From positions 1,178,001 through 1,242,000 of the forward strand of contig NZ_CP016591.1 in the NCBI RefSeq assembly GCF_001698205.1: DNA of 64,000 bases, written 5' to 3'. The position numbers and the translations under genes were made by a program. Positions 8,244 to 17,851 of the stretch are shown here, piece by piece. The notes below the pieces were generated by a model, which was given only the letters and a program-made list of their open reading frames with translations, had not been told where the DNA came from and did no database searches. Source of the DNA: Tsuneonella dongtanensis (lineage in GTDB: Bacteria > Pseudomonadota > Alphaproteobacteria > Sphingomonadales > Sphingomonadaceae). The first letter of the stretch is position 1. Each line of letters begins with the position of its first letter.

Positions 8244-8468
8244 GTGTCTTCATCCCAATCAGAATCAAGCGAAAACAAGCCCCAATCGTGGGAGAACGAG
8301 GGCGGTAGCACTGCATCCGCGGACGCTGCGGCCACTCTGGGGATCGTTCGCCACATGAGCGAGACCTATTCAGTGGGAGGGTATCGATACACCACCCTTG
8401 GCGACGCGATCGCGCAAGCGCGCCGCATGGCCAAGCTGGAGAACGAACTGCTGGGTGACGGAGGATGA
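8244..8468 (+). CDS. small hypothetical protein
   Basis: A 74-residue product that I do not recognise. The N-terminal half is Ser/Glu/Asn-rich and probably disordered; the C-terminal half (YSVGGYRYTTLGDAIAQARR) looks like a short folded unit with an amphipathic helix. GTG at 8244 is preceded by GAGGAG at seven bases; a GTG at 8211 or an ATG at 8355 (37 residues) are alternatives. Its stop overlaps the start of the next gene as ATGA, which supports both as real. Confidence 0.55.
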   Translation: MSSSQSESSENKPQSWENEGGSTASADAAATLGIVRHMSETYSVGGYRYTTLGDAIAQARRMAKLENELLGDGG

Positions 8469-8815
8469 GCGCGAAGCGAGCCGCGCCCCTTGCGCCTGTG
8501 CGGGACATGGATCTCAACGAACTGCTCCACGCACATCAGGTCGAGTTGATGAGGGCGAGTTCTGCAAGCGAAGGCGCAGCGCGTGAAAACCACTTCGACC
8601 GGGTGGCGCGGTACGCGCATGACATAAGGAACCTCCGCACCATGTCGCCGGAAGCTGCGGAGAGGCCGAGTGATCCGGAGCCGCACACCATCATCTATGG
8701 AAGTTATGCGGGCGACTCAGCGCCAGCGACTACTGTCGATTCCATGGCCGATCGCCCCGATGTCGAAGCGCGAGCGGCCAGCGAGAATCCCGATCGAGGG
8801 CGTGCCGACGACTGA
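8465..8815 (+). CDS. conserved small hypothetical protein
   Basis: A 116-residue cytoplasmic protein of unknown function. The core MDLNELLHAHQVELM followed by a helical segment with HFDRVARYAHDIRNLR resembles short helical hypothetical proteins I associate with sphingomonads; the C-terminal 50 residues are Asp/Ala-rich and likely disordered. It overlaps the previous gene by four bases and has a good GGAGG just before ATG at 8465. Confidence 0.65.
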   Translation: MSAKRAAPLAPVRDMDLNELLHAHQVELMRASSASEGAARENHFDRVARYAHDIRNLRTMSPEAAERPSDPEPHTIIYGSYAGDSAPATTVDSMADRPDVEARAASENPDRGRADD

Positions 8816-8846
8816 CCTCACTCGCTTCGAGAACGATCAATGAAAA

Positions 8847-8876
8847 GGGCGGGCCGTGGTATCCCACGACCCGCCC
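8847..8876 (-). terminator. intrinsic terminator of the DUF4136 lipoprotein gene
   Basis: GGGCGGG and CCCGCCC with an inner CGTGG/CCACG pair around a TATC loop and one internal mismatch. On the minus strand the stem is followed by TTTTCATT, and it lies 31 bases past the lipoprotein stop codon. It also sits just after the plus-strand small gene. Confidence 0.8.
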
Positions 8877-8906
8877 GCTCGATGTTTGCCCCCAAACGGG
8901 TGTGTG

Positions 8907-9623
8907 TCAGCGCTTGGAGTTGCGCTGCACCGGCATGTTCTCCGGCGCGACCGAGATCCGCTTGGTCTCGCCCGAGCGACCCGGGAAGTCGGTGAACATC
9001 GCTTCGACCAGGTTCGGCACCAAGTACTGGAGCCGGCTGGACGTCGACAGCGCTTCGGCCTTGCCTTCGAACAGGCGTTCGCCGGTGGCGCGGCGGTCGA
9101 TCTTCATCTCGATCCCGCTGGTGTAGACCGTGTAGACGTCGAGCCCGTTGTCGAAGAACGGATCGTAGAAGCCATAGCTCCACGGGCTGCGGCCGTAAAA
9201 ACCGCGGCGGTGGTACGACGGACCCCAGTAGCCGAAGCGGCTGTAGCCGATCCGCCCATACCCGTACCACGGATCGTAGAACGGATCGTAGAAACCGGTC
9301 CGGCGGACGCGTTCGCGGCCCTTGTCGATCCCGTAGTCGAACCGCACCAAAAGGTCGGCGGCTTCGGGCGAAGCGGCTTGCGTGTAGCCCAGACGGGTAA
9401 GGTTGTTCTCGACGTAGTCCGCATACTGCGCGAACTCGAGCCCGCCGGCCAGCGCCGGATCATCGGCAACGACCGCGAAGGTCTGGCCCTGCGGCGCGGG
9501 AAGCGCGCTCTGGAAACGCTGGACGTTGGCGTTGAACGGCGTCGCGCAGGCAGCCAGGGCGCCCAATGCGAGCGGCGCGGCGATCAGCTTCAGCGTGCGC
9601 GACCAGTTGGTCAGAATGGACAT
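8907..9623 (-). CDS. DUF4136 family lipoprotein
   Basis: A 238-residue predicted lipoprotein. The ATG at 9623 opens a signal peptide with lipobox LAAC (about residues 22-25). The DUF4136-type domain follows: VQRFQ, TFAVVADDP, LEFAQYADYVENNLTRLGY and ADLLVRFDYGI. A Tyr/Gly/Phe/Arg-rich insertion (roughly residues 125-175, many YGY, FYDP and WGP units) interrupts it before the conserved end ERLFEGKAEA. Probably anchored in the outer membrane and facing the periplasm. Molecular role unknown. Single-gene unit with its own terminator. Confidence 0.85.
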   Translation of the reverse strand: MSILTNWSRTLKLIAAPLALGALAACATPFNANVQRFQSALPAPQGQTFAVVADDPALAGGLEFAQYADYVENNLTRLGYTQAASPEAADLLVRFDYGIDKGRERVRRTGFYDPFYDPWYGYGRIGYSRFGYWGPSYHRRGFYGRSPWSYGFYDPFFDNGLDVYTVYTSGIEMKIDRRATGERLFEGKAEALSTSSRLQYLVPNLVEAMFTDFPGRSGETKRISVAPENMPVQRNSKR

Positions 9624-9772
9624 GGTTCGAAACCCTTCGAGTGGTGAGCGAGTCGGCTGCGCGCCCCACCGGTACGTGCGCAAGCTGTCATCGATACGGC
9701 AGGGAGTAAAGGATTCGCGGTGAACCGAGTTTGAATGGCCAACTTAGCAATAGTTATGCCAGTTGCGCCCGA

Positions 9773-10810
9773 TCACCGGACCAGACCGAGCGCCCGGTAG
9801 GTGGCGTCGAGCGTCGGCAGGCCGATCTCGCGGGCCTGCGCAGCGCCGCGCGCCAGGATCGCATCGAGCGCCTCGTGATCTCCCAGGAGCGCGCGGAAGC
9901 GCGCCGAGATCGGGGCCAGCGTCTCGACCAGCAACTCGCCCAGAGCCGGTTTGAACGCGCCGAAACCCTGCCCGCCGAAGCGCGACAGGACCGCATCCGG
10001 CGTCTCTCCCGCCAGTGCGGCGTAAATGGTGACGAGGTTGAGCGCCTCGGCGCGTCCCTCGAGCCCGGCCATCTCGGAGGGCAGCGGTTCCGGGTCGGTC
10101 TTGGCCTTCTTGACCTTCTGCATGATCAGGTCGGCATCGTCGGCAAGGTTGATCCGCGCCATGTCGCTGGCGTCCGACTTGCTCATCTTGGCGTTGCCGT
10201 CGCGCAAGCTCATGATTCGTGCCGCTTCGGGCGGGACGATCGGTTCTGGCAACGTGAAAGTCTCGCCGAAATCGTTGTTGAACTTCTGCGCGATGTCGCG
10301 CGCGAGCTCGAGATGCTGCTTCTGGTCCTCGCCCACGGGCACGTGGGTCGCCTGGTAGAGCAGCACGTCGGCCGCCTGCAGCACCGGATAGGTGAACAGC
10401 GCGATCGACTGCCCCTCGCGGTTCTTGCCGGCCTTGTCCTTCCACTGCGTCATGCGGTTCAGCCAGCCCATCCGGGCCGTGCCGCCGAGCAGCCATTGCA
10501 GTTCGGCATGCGCGGGGACCTGCGCCTGGTTGAACAGGACCGAACGCGCCGGGTCGATTCCGCAAGCGACGAGCGCCGCGGCCATCTCGAGCGTGCCGCG
10601 CTTCAGCTCGGCCGGATCGTGCGGCATCGAGATCGCGTGCAGGTCGGCAAGGAAGAACAGGCACTGGCCGCGTTCCTGCGCGCTACCGCCTCCGGCTACT
10701 TGAGCACCGCCGGACAGGCTGTCCTGCATCCGCACCCAGTTGCGGATCGCACCGAGGTAGTTGCCGAGGTGGAGGTTACCGGTGGGCTGGATGCCCGAGA
10801 CGACGCGCAT
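9773..10810 (-). CDS. trpS: tryptophanyl-tRNA synthetase
   Basis: Charges tRNA-Trp with tryptophan using ATP; cytosolic class I synthetase, 345 residues, the normal length. The HIGH-type motif appears as [13 protein letters not shown] near residue 8 and the KMSKS loop as [13 protein letters not shown]. The frame is open far upstream, but the family start [11 protein letters not shown] sets the ATG at 10810, preceded by AGGAC. It is the last gene of a minus-strand secB-murJ-trpS run, 29 bases after murJ. Confidence 0.97.
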   Translation of the reverse strand: MRVVSGIQPTGNLHLGNYLGAIRNWVRMQDSLSGGAQVAGGGSAQERGQCLFFLADLHAISMPHDPAELKRGTLEMAAALVACGIDPARSVLFNQAQVPAHAELQWLLGGTARMGWLNRMTQWKDKAGKNREGQSIALFTYPVLQAADVLLYQATHVPVGEDQKQHLELARDIAQKFNNDFGETFTLPEPIVPPEAARIMSLRDGNAKMSKSDASDMARINLADDADLIMQKVKKAKTDPEPLPSEMAGLEGRAEALNLVTIYAALAGETPDAVLSRFGGQGFGAFKPALGELLVETLAPISARFRALLGDHEALDAILARGAAQAREIGLPTLDATYRALGLVR

Positions 10811-10839
10811 GGACTTGTCCTGGGAATTGAAAACGGGGG

Positions 10840-12411
10840 TCAGGCCTGGCGGCGCCTTAGGCGCTGGATCGTCTGCTTGTCGAGGACCCCCAGGGCGGCC
10901 GCCGAGAGCGCGAAGCTTGCCAGGCCTGCTGCGATCACGGCCCCGATGGCCACCATGCGTTCGATCGTGCTGCCGCTGAACCAGGAGTCGAGTGGGCCCA
11001 TCAGCATCCAGAGCGCCATGCCCATGATGGCCGAAGCTATGCCGATGCGGACGATGCGGCCGACGATCCTGCCGGGCAGACGAAAGAACCCACGCTTGGC
11101 CAATACCGCCATCAACAGCGCCACGTTGCACCACGCGCCGATCGAACCCGCGACCGCAAGACCCAGCACGCCGAGGCTGGGAACGAGCAGGAAATTGCCG
11201 GCAACCGTGACGACGAGGCTCGCGGCCGCGGTCAGGACCGGGGTGCGCGTGTCTTTGCGGGCGAAGAAATTGGGGGTCAGCACCTTGACCAGCACATATG
11301 CGGGAAGGCCCAGCACGAGCCCCCCGACGACCGTTCCGGTGATCAGCGCGTCCTCGAGCGTGAAGGCGCCGCCGACGAAGAACACCCGGGTGAAAGCGCT
11401 GCCGGTGATCCACAACGCGACTGCGGCGGGAATCGTCAGCAGCATGGCCAGCTCGATCGCATTCGACTGCAGCCGCGCCGCTTCGTCCGCCTCCTCGCGC
11501 GAAAGGAAGCGCGACAGTGCGGGCAGGATCGCCGTGCCCAGCGCGATGCCGATGATACCCAGCGGCAACTGGTTCCAGCGGTCGGCCATCGCCAGGTAGG
11601 TGTAGCTGCCGTCAGGCAGGGTCGAGAGGAAGAACAGGTCGATGAAGCGGGCGATCTGGTACACCCCGGCGCCAAACACGGCCGGAACAACCAGAATGCC
11701 GAGTTCCTTCACCCCGGCGGTGATCTTGGGCACCTTGAGCGACAGCCGGAAGCCCGCGCGGCGCATCCAGAAAACAAGCCAAAGGAGTTGCAGTAGCCCT
11801 GAGGCGGAGACCGCGACCGCAAGCCAGAATCCGGTCGCGTAGCGGGTCGTTTCGCTGTCGGGCTGGATCGCCCCCCAGGTCAGCGCCGCAAGCAGGCACA
11901 TGTTGAGGAGGATCGGCGCCGCGGCCGCCGCGGCAAAGCGCGACAGCGAGTTAAGCACCGCCGCGCACAGCGTCGCGAGGCTCATGAACAGGAGGTAGGG
12001 AAAGGTGATCCGCGCCATCAGGACCGCGTGGTCGAACAGCGCGGGATCGGCATCCATCCCTTCGTTGGCGAACAGCCCGGCGATCCACGGCATTAAGATC
12101 AGCGCAACAGCACCGAAGACGATCAGCACGGGGACCAGGAACGCGAGCACGTCTTCCGCAAAGCGCCGCGCCTCGCTCAGCTCGCCTTCTTCCTTCATCC
12201 GCCGGTTGAACAGCGGCACGAACGCGCTGGCAAAGGCGCCCTCGGCAAACAGGCGGCGGAAGATGTTGGGCAACTGGAAGGCAAGTTGCCACGCGTCGGC
12301 GACCCCGCCCGCGCCGAGCACGCGGGCGAGCATCATGTCTCGGACGAAGCCGAAAACGCGGCTGATCGCTGTGAGCCCGCCGATCGTGCCGACGTTCTTG
12401 ACCAGGCTCAT
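10840..12411 (-). CDS. murJ: lipid II flippase MurJ
   Basis: Moves undecaprenyl-linked lipid II across the inner membrane for peptidoglycan synthesis. 523 residues with about 14 hydrophobic segments, and the characteristic N-terminus [20 protein letters not shown] followed by [21 protein letters not shown] at 12411 has a strong AGGAGG eight bases upstream. It lies between secB (40 bases upstream) and trpS (29 bases downstream). It should be essential. Confidence 0.96.
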   Translation of the reverse strand: MSLVKNVGTIGGLTAISRVFGFVRDMMLARVLGAGGVADAWQLAFQLPNIFRRLFAEGAFASAFVPLFNRRMKEEGELSEARRFAEDVLAFLVPVLIVFGAVALILMPWIAGLFANEGMDADPALFDHAVLMARITFPYLLFMSLATLCAAVLNSLSRFAAAAAAPILLNMCLLAALTWGAIQPDSETTRYATGFWLAVAVSASGLLQLLWLVFWMRRAGFRLSLKVPKITAGVKELGILVVPAVFGAGVYQIARFIDLFFLSTLPDGSYTYLAMADRWNQLPLGIIGIALGTAILPALSRFLSREEADEAARLQSNAIELAMLLTIPAAVALWITGSAFTRVFFVGGAFTLEDALITGTVVGGLVLGLPAYVLVKVLTPNFFARKDTRTPVLTAAASLVVTVAGNFLLVPSLGVLGLAVAGSIGAWCNVALLMAVLAKRGFFRLPGRIVGRIVRIGIASAIMGMALWMLMGPLDSWFSGSTIERMVAIGAVIAAGLASFALSAAALGVLDKQTIQRLRRRQA

Positions 12412-12451
12412 CGCCTAAGCCTCCTGTGCCCGATGGCTACCGGAGGTGTCG

Positions 12452-12985
12452 TCAGGCCTCGCCAGCCGGCGCCTGGCCCATCGCCGCAGCCTCTTCGTCG
12501 GCGCGCCGCTGGAGCTGCTGGAGGTAGAGCCCGTTGAAGTCGATCGGGTCGATCATCATCGGCTGGAAGCCGAGGTCGCGGGTCGCGTCGGCGATCACCC
12601 GGCGGGCGAAGGGGAACAGGATCCGCGGTGCTTCGGCATAGAGGAACGCGTGGGCGTGTTCCTCGGGCAGGTTGCGCATGCCGATGAGGCCGCAATAGGC
12701 CAGCTCGACGAGGTAGAGGTCGCCTTCGTCCGCCTTGGCGGTGAGCTTGATCTTGAGTTCGACCTCGCTCACTTCCTCGCTCACCGGCTCGGCGGCGATG
12801 TTGAACTGCACGTCGATGTTGGGCGCGCTCTGCCACTGGAAGCAGGCGGGCGCGTTCGGGTTCTCGACCGACAGATCCTTGACGTATTGCGAGATAATTC
12901 CCGCAACCGGCTGGTTGTCGGCGCCGTTGCCGGTCGCTGCGGGGTCCATGTTGAGGTCGGTGAGAACGTCGCCTTCGTCGGCCAT
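12452..12985 (-). CDS. secB: protein-export chaperone SecB
   Basis: Cytosolic tetrameric chaperone that holds preproteins unfolded and passes them to SecA. 177 residues, with ISQYVKDLSVENPNAP near the N-terminus and the C-terminal block ILFPFARRVIADATRDLGF, both diagnostic. The ATG at 12985 gives the usual acidic alphaproteobacterial N-terminus. It is divergent from the Tim44-domain gene, an arrangement widespread in alphaproteobacteria. Confidence 0.97.
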   Translation of the reverse strand: MADEGDVLTDLNMDPAATGNGADNQPVAGIISQYVKDLSVENPNAPACFQWQSAPNIDVQFNIAAEPVSEEVSEVELKIKLTAKADEGDLYLVELAYCGLIGMRNLPEEHAHAFLYAEAPRILFPFARRVIADATRDLGFQPMMIDPIDFNGLYLQQLQRRADEEAAAMGQAPAGEA

Positions 12986-13203
12986 GATCGGGGTGTATCC
13001 TGCTGGTTGGCGCTGCCGCATCGGCTCGCGCGGAATCGTCGGCGCGCCTAGCACCGTGTTCCGCCCGCCGCAACGCCGCACCCGATTGCCCGTTTCGCGC
13101 GTTGTTCGTTTGTATTTCGTCCCTATCTAGGGCACGGTTAAACGGCTGGCGGGCGACGGGTGTGGTGTCGACTGCCCAGCCAAAGCGGAAACGGACTGAA
13201 ACG

Positions 13204-13854
13204 GTGATTATCCAGATCGTCATCCTCGCCATGATTGCGGCGTTCCTTGGCCTGCGCCTCTACTCGGTGCTCGGGCGTCGCGCGGAGCATGAGGAGCAGC
13301 CTGATCCGAGCCGGTTCGAGGCACCTGATTCCGCGACCGGCGTCGTGCCCCAATTACGCAACGCGCAGCCGGCGCGCCCCGCCGCGCTCGAAGGTGCGGT
13401 TCCCGCAGTGGAACGCGGCGTGCGCGACATCGCGGCGGCGGACAAGCGTTTCGACGTGTCGGGCTTCGTCGACGGGGCCAAGGCGGCTTATGCCATGGTG
13501 CTCGAGGCTTTCTGGAGCGGCGACCGCGAGACGCTCAGGGAACTGTGCGACAACGACGTCTACGCCGGCTTCGATGCCGCGATCGCGGCGCGCGAAGCCG
13601 CGGGCGAAACGCTTGAGAATCGCCTCGTCCGGATCGAGGATGCGACGATCGACATGGCCGAACTCGTCGGCCGCACCGCGCGCGTCCGCATGCGCTTCGT
13701 CGCCGACATCGCTGCTGTCACCCGCGACAAGGACGGCAACGTGGTCGCCGGCTCGCTCGACGATGCGGTCGAGGCGCGCGACCTGTGGACGTTCAAGCGC
13801 GATGTGACCGAAGCCGATCCCCACTGGTTGCTCGACGAGACCGACGAAGCCTGA
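13204..13854 (+). CDS. Tim44-domain protein (TimA-like), membrane-anchored
   Basis: 216 residues: one N-terminal transmembrane segment (IIQIVILAMIAAFLGLRL), a linker rich in Pro/Ala, and a Tim44-like domain from about residue 90 (FVDGAKAAYAMVLEAFWSGD, then ETLRELC and VRMRFVADI). In mitochondria Tim44 tethers the import motor; the bacterial homologue's role is not settled. GTG at 13204 gives the short N-terminus typical of homologues. It heads a plus-strand unit with mltA and smr, 22 bases before mltA, and is divergent from secB. Confidence 0.87.
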   Translation: MIIQIVILAMIAAFLGLRLYSVLGRRAEHEEQPDPSRFEAPDSATGVVPQLRNAQPARPAALEGAVPAVERGVRDIAAADKRFDVSGFVDGAKAAYAMVLEAFWSGDRETLRELCDNDVYAGFDAAIAAREAAGETLENRLVRIEDATIDMAELVGRTARVRMRFVADIAAVTRDKDGNVVAGSLDDAVEARDLWTFKRDVTEADPHWLLDETDEA

Positions 13855-13876
13855 TCGACCGGGCGGGGGAGTGGGC

Positions 13877-15079
13877 ATGCGTTCGAGGGTCGCGATAACG
13901 ATTGCATTGGCGACGGTCCTGCTTGGCGGATGTCGGCTGGTGCCCGAAACCGCTACCCCGATCACTCCGACCCCGCCCGCCCCGGTCTTCGCCAATGCGG
14001 CGGCCGCAGGGTTGGTGGCGGGCCCCGCCATTTCCTCGCTGGGAATTCGCGGTGCCGATGCCGCCGGCGCGCTCGCGAGCTTTCGCGAGTCGTGCCCCAA
14101 GCTGCTGTCGCGCGACGATGCCAGCGGCCTCACCTCGGGATCGCAATGGGAGCCCGCCTGCACCGCCGCGCGCGCCTGGGGGCAAGGCGACGCCCTGGCC
14201 TTCTTCGACCGCTACTTCGAGACCGCCCGCGTCGGTGATGGCAGTGCATTCGCCACCGGATACTACGAGCCGGAAATCGCCGGCAGCCGTACCCGCCGCC
14301 CAGGCTACGACGTTCCGGTCTATGCCCTGCCGCCCGAACTGGAGCGCGGATGGTGGGACGAGACGCCGGAAAGCGAGCGCACCGGACGCCAGCAACTCGG
14401 TCGCCGCGATGCGTCGGGCAGGTTCGTCCCCTATTACGAGCGCGCCGAGATCGTCGCTGGGGCGCTGGCCAACCGCGGGCTCGAGATCGCCTGGGCCGCA
14501 GACCCGGTCGAGTTCTTCTTCCTCCAGATCCAGGGTTCGGGCCGGTTGAAGGACCCCGAAGGCCGGGTGATCCGCATCGGCTATGCCGGGCAGAACGGGC
14601 GCGAATACACCGGCATCGGCAGGGTGATGCGCGAACGCGGCCTGATCGGCGGCGATACCGGCTATGCCACCTCGATGCAGGGGCTGATGAGCTACATCCG
14701 CGACCATCCCGACGAAGGTCGCGCGATCATGAACGAAAACAAGAGCTGGATCTTCTTCAAGGAGCTGACCGGCGACGGGCCGCTCGGGGCGCTCAATGTG
14801 CCGGTCCGCCGCGAAAGCTCGGTCGCCGCCGATCCCGCATTCGTGCCGCTGGGCGCGCCGGTCTGGCTCGACATGGACCGGCCCGAGGCCGACGGCATGT
14901 GGATCGCGCAGGACACCGGCGGCGCGATCAAGGGTGCCAACCGCTTCGACACTTTCTGGGGCGCGGGCGACGATGCGCGGCTGATCGCTGGCGGGATGAG
15001 TGCACGCGGAAAGGCGCTGCTGTTCCTTCCCAAGGGCACCGTCGCGCGCTTCGGATCGCCGACCACCGCGGGCAAGTGA
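13877..15079 (+). CDS. mltA: membrane-bound lytic murein transglycosylase A
   Basis: Outer-membrane lipoprotein that cleaves peptidoglycan glycan strands with formation of 1,6-anhydro-MurNAc. 400 residues; signal peptide with lipobox LGGC (about residue 20), MltA barrel domain (FATGYYEPEIAGS, VEFFFLQIQGSG), and the C-terminal 3D domain (IAQDTGGAIKGANRFD, FWGAGDDA) carrying the catalytic aspartates. ATG 13877 lies six bases after GGGGGA; GTG 13871 is a weaker alternative. Its stop overlaps the GTG of smr. Confidence 0.95.
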   Translation: MRSRVAITIALATVLLGGCRLVPETATPITPTPPAPVFANAAAAGLVAGPAISSLGIRGADAAGALASFRESCPKLLSRDDASGLTSGSQWEPACTAARAWGQGDALAFFDRYFETARVGDGSAFATGYYEPEIAGSRTRRPGYDVPVYALPPELERGWWDETPESERTGRQQLGRRDASGRFVPYYERAEIVAGALANRGLEIAWAADPVEFFFLQIQGSGRLKDPEGRVIRIGYAGQNGREYTGIGRVMRERGLIGGDTGYATSMQGLMSYIRDHPDEGRAIMNENKSWIFFKELTGDGPLGALNVPVRRESSVAADPAFVPLGAPVWLDMDRPEADGMWIAQDTGGAIKGANRFDTFWGAGDDARLIAGGMSARGKALLFLPKGTVARFGSPTTAGK

Positions 15080-15654
15080 AACCGCCGCGCGGGCTGACCG
15101 CCGACGAGGCGGAGGCCTGGGCAAGGGTCGCGGCGACGGTAGCACCGATCGAGCGGGGACGTGCCGCACCGAAAGCCGTCGCGAAACCTCTGCCATCTGC
15201 TGGCGGCAGCGCCCCGGAAAGCGGAGCGCCGACGCGTACGAAAACCCCTCAGACCGTGGGCACGGCGCCGCGCGCAGCCACCCGCGGCGATCGGGCCGCT
15301 AGCCCCGATCCCGGGCTCGATTCGCACTGGGACCGCAAGTTTCGCGCAGGCGCCATCGAGCCCGATTTCACGCTGGACCTCCACGGCCACACGCTGGACA
15401 GCGCCCACGCCCGCTTGATGGACGGGTTGGCGCAGGCCCGCGCGATGGGCGCGCGCGTCGTGCTGCTGATCGCGGGCAAGCCGCGCCCCGCGGCTGCCGC
15501 CGACCGGGCCGGACAGCGCGGAGCGATCCGGGCAAAGGTCCTCGACTGGCTCGCCGCGTCGAGCCACGCCCCGGCGATCGCCGCGATCCGCAAGGCGCAC
15601 ATCCGCCACGGCGGCGAAGGTGCGCTCTACGTCGTTCTCAGACGGACACGCTAG
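15076..15654 (+). CDS. Smr/MutS2 C-terminal domain protein
   Basis: 192 residues. The N-terminal 90 residues are basic and Ala/Pro-rich; the Smr domain follows with LDLHGHTLDSAHA, VVLLIAGK and HGGEGALYVVLRR. Smr domains are nucleases or nucleic-acid-binding modules that act on DNA junctions or mRNA. The GTG start overlaps the mltA stop (GTGA). Its stop codon shares the tetranucleotide CTAG at 15651-15654 with the stop of the convergent gene. Conserved neighbour of mltA and the Tim44 gene in alphaproteobacteria. Confidence 0.9.
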   Translation: MKPPRGLTADEAEAWARVAATVAPIERGRAAPKAVAKPLPSAGGSAPESGAPTRTKTPQTVGTAPRAATRGDRAASPDPGLDSHWDRKFRAGAIEPDFTLDLHGHTLDSAHARLMDGLAQARAMGARVVLLIAGKPRPAAAADRAGQRGAIRAKVLDWLAASSHAPAIAAIRKAHIRHGGEGALYVVLRRTR

Positions 15655-16391
15655 CGCGCCGCTGCGCGGTGGCCATAGGTCCAGGCGTATTGTCCCGAGA
15701 AGCTGATCACCGGCGTGTAGTCGGCGATGGCACTTGCCGGGAGGATCTTGTCGGTACGGTTGTCGAGAACGAACAGTTGCCCGTTGCGGCTGACGGCCAG
15801 GACAGCGTGATCGGTCGCCGCGCGGTCGCGCAGCAGGACGAGATACATGTCGTCGCCCGGCACGCCGAGCGCGAGCAGCAGGCCCATCTTGGCGAGCGCG
15901 AAGTCCTCGCAATCGCCGTACCCGCGGATGAGCGTTTCCGCGGCGGGCGACCACTCGTCGCGCCCGGCGTCGTCACGGAAACGGACGTGCCAGTTGACCC
16001 ACTGGTTGACCATGCTGATGGGGTCCGCGGCGGGCAGTCGCCGCACTTCCGACATCAGCTCGTCCCACGGTCCGGAGCGATCGGTGATCACGCCGGCACG
16101 CGCAGCGTCCCATTTGGATGCGACCGCGTTGCCGCCGATCGGCATCGCGACCATCCGGAACAGGCTAGGTGCCGGAGGACGCGGCGGGGGCGGCGGTGGA
16201 GGAGGCTCGCAAGCCGCGAGAGTATCGGGTTCGGGCGGCAGGGTGAACACGGCGCCCGTGGTCGGCATGACGAACGGTTCCGGCTTGGCATCGCAGGCCG
16301 GAGTCGGCGCGGCTGCGGTTTCCTGCGCCGCGACAGGCATCGGCGCCGCGACAAGGGCGAACGCCGCCACTATCTTCCACTCTGACCCCAC
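15651..16391 (-). CDS. transglutaminase-like cysteine peptidase (BTLCP), exported
   Basis: 246 residues with a signal peptide and a proline-rich linker (PPPPPPPRPP). The catalytic domain has the Cys in GYGDCEDFALAKMG, His in TDHAVLAV and Asp in FVLDN, the BTLCP triad also found in LapG. LapG cleaves the adhesin LapA in the periplasm; no LapA/LapD partners are near, so that role is only possible. The start is a GTG at 16391 with a weak ribosome site; a GTG seven codons in is an alternative. Confidence 0.87.
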   Translation of the reverse strand: MGSEWKIVAAFALVAAPMPVAAQETAAAPTPACDAKPEPFVMPTTGAVFTLPPEPDTLAACEPPPPPPPPRPPAPSLFRMVAMPIGGNAVASKWDAARAGVITDRSGPWDELMSEVRRLPAADPISMVNQWVNWHVRFRDDAGRDEWSPAAETLIRGYGDCEDFALAKMGLLLALGVPGDDMYLVLLRDRAATDHAVLAVSRNGQLFVLDNRTDKILPASAIADYTPVISFSGQYAWTYGHRAAAR

Positions 16392-16499
16392 GCGCCGTTA
16401 CGCCCCGCTCCCGATGGTCGGCGAACCATGCGGCCCGCGTGGGGAAGGGGCAAGCCGGGGGGCGACGCTTCGACTCGTTTCGCGCACCGCGCGCCGCAC

Positions 16500-17783
16500 T
16501 CACGCGGCCGAAAGCGTTACCGGGGCAGTGCGGCGCGGGTGGCTTTCACGCATCAGCGCCATCGCGACCAGCCCGATCCCGGTGGCCGCCAGCAGGTACC
16601 AGGCCGGCGCCATCGGATCGCCGGTCGCATCGGTCAGCCATGCGATGATGAACTGGGTCGAGCCCCCGAAGACCGAGATCGCGACGGCATAGACCAGCGA
16701 CAGCGCGCCCGCGCGCACACGCAGCGGCAGGCCTTCGGTCAGCGCGATGAACCCGGCCGTCATGCCCATGGTGAGGATGAAGCGCAGCCAGAAGGCGACC
16801 GCGTAGAGAACGGCCTCCGAAGGGTTCGCGTTGAGCCACCAGAACGATGGCAGGATCAGCACGAACGACAGCCCCATCGGCACCAGCATCACCGGCCGGC
16901 GCGCGATCCGGTCGGCCGCGACGCCTCCGGCCACGGCGCCGAGCATGTAGGCGAGGCCGCCCGCCACGGTCGCGCCGAGCGAGATGTCGGGCGGTAGCCC
17001 CAGGACCGACTGCGCATAGGTCGTCAGGTAGGTCATCACGTAGGTACCGATCGTGCCGGCGAGAAGGATGAAGAATCCGAGCACGATGACACGGGCATAG
17101 GGCGCGGAGCTGGCGGGTTCTTCGGATGAAGGCTCAGGCAGGGTCTCGACCAGCGAGCGCCGCAGGACCAAGCCGACCGGCACGATCAGCGCCCCGAGGG
17201 CAAGGGCGATGCGCCAGCCATACTCGGTCAGCCCGGCATCGCCGAACGCCTTGGCCACCGCCACGCCGACGATGCCCGAAGCCAGGATCGCCGCGCCCTG
17301 GCTGATGAACTGGAGCGAGATGTAGCGCCCGCGCTTTTCGATCGGCGCGCACTCGGCAAGGAACGCGGTGCTCGGGCCCACTTCGCCGCCCAGGGCAAAC
17401 CCCTGGACCAGCCGGCCGATGATCACCAGCACCGGCGCAGCGATGCCGATCGCGGCGTAGGACGGGATCAGCGCGAGCGCGAGGCTCGAGACGCCGATCA
17501 GGCCGAACGACAGGAGCATGGCCGGCTTGCGTCCGACGCGGTCCCCGTATCGCCCGATGGCCCAGGCGCCGAGCGGCCGCGTGAGGAAACCTGCGCCGAA
17601 GGTCGCCAGCGCGGCGAGCAGGCTGTTGACGGGGTTGGTCGAGGGAAAAAACGTCTCGCCGATCTGGATGGCGAAGAAGCTGAAGATCATGAAATCGTAG
17701 AATTCGAGCGCGTTGCCCAGTGCCACCGAGCCGAGCTGCGCGCGCGTGACCTGCGGGCGCACTTCGCTGCGTGCTTCTTCCAT
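16500..17783 (-). CDS. MFS transporter, metabolite:H+ symporter type
   Basis: 427 residues, about 12 transmembrane segments. The N-terminus LGNALEFYDFMIFSFFAIQIG and the loop 2-3 motif GRYGDRVGRKPAM place it in the metabolite:H+ symporter branch (ProP/ShiA/KgtP-like), which carries organic acids, osmolytes or sugars with protons. A second signature, RLVQGFALGGEVGPSTAFLAE, is typical of this branch. ATG 17783 follows GGGGGA. Substrate cannot be read from sequence. Monocistronic, 68 bases before it lies the Pr6Pr gene on the same strand. Confidence 0.88.
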   Translation of the reverse strand: MEEARSEVRPQVTRAQLGSVALGNALEFYDFMIFSFFAIQIGETFFPSTNPVNSLLAALATFGAGFLTRPLGAWAIGRYGDRVGRKPAMLLSFGLIGVSSLALALIPSYAAIGIAAPVLVIIGRLVQGFALGGEVGPSTAFLAECAPIEKRGRYISLQFISQGAAILASGIVGVAVAKAFGDAGLTEYGWRIALALGALIVPVGLVLRRSLVETLPEPSSEEPASSAPYARVIVLGFFILLAGTIGTYVMTYLTTYAQSVLGLPPDISLGATVAGGLAYMLGAVAGGVAADRIARRPVMLVPMGLSFVLILPSFWWLNANPSEAVLYAVAFWLRFILTMGMTAGFIALTEGLPLRVRAGALSLVYAVAISVFGGSTQFIIAWLTDATGDPMAPAWYLLAATGIGLVAMALMRESHPRRTAPVTLSAA

Positions 17784-17851
17784 CAGTCCAATCCCCCCGG
17801 CGCAGGATGTTCCACGCAGGGTGCGCGGAGTCGAGCCGAAATGTCGGGAGC

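Noticed and set aside
9773-11413. Apparent fusion of trpS with sequence upstream
   Set aside because: The extra N-terminal sequence is the out-of-frame image of murJ; the trpS start motif fixes the true ATG at 10810. The same applies to upstream extensions of acnA, katG, ruvB, ispG and the MFS gene.
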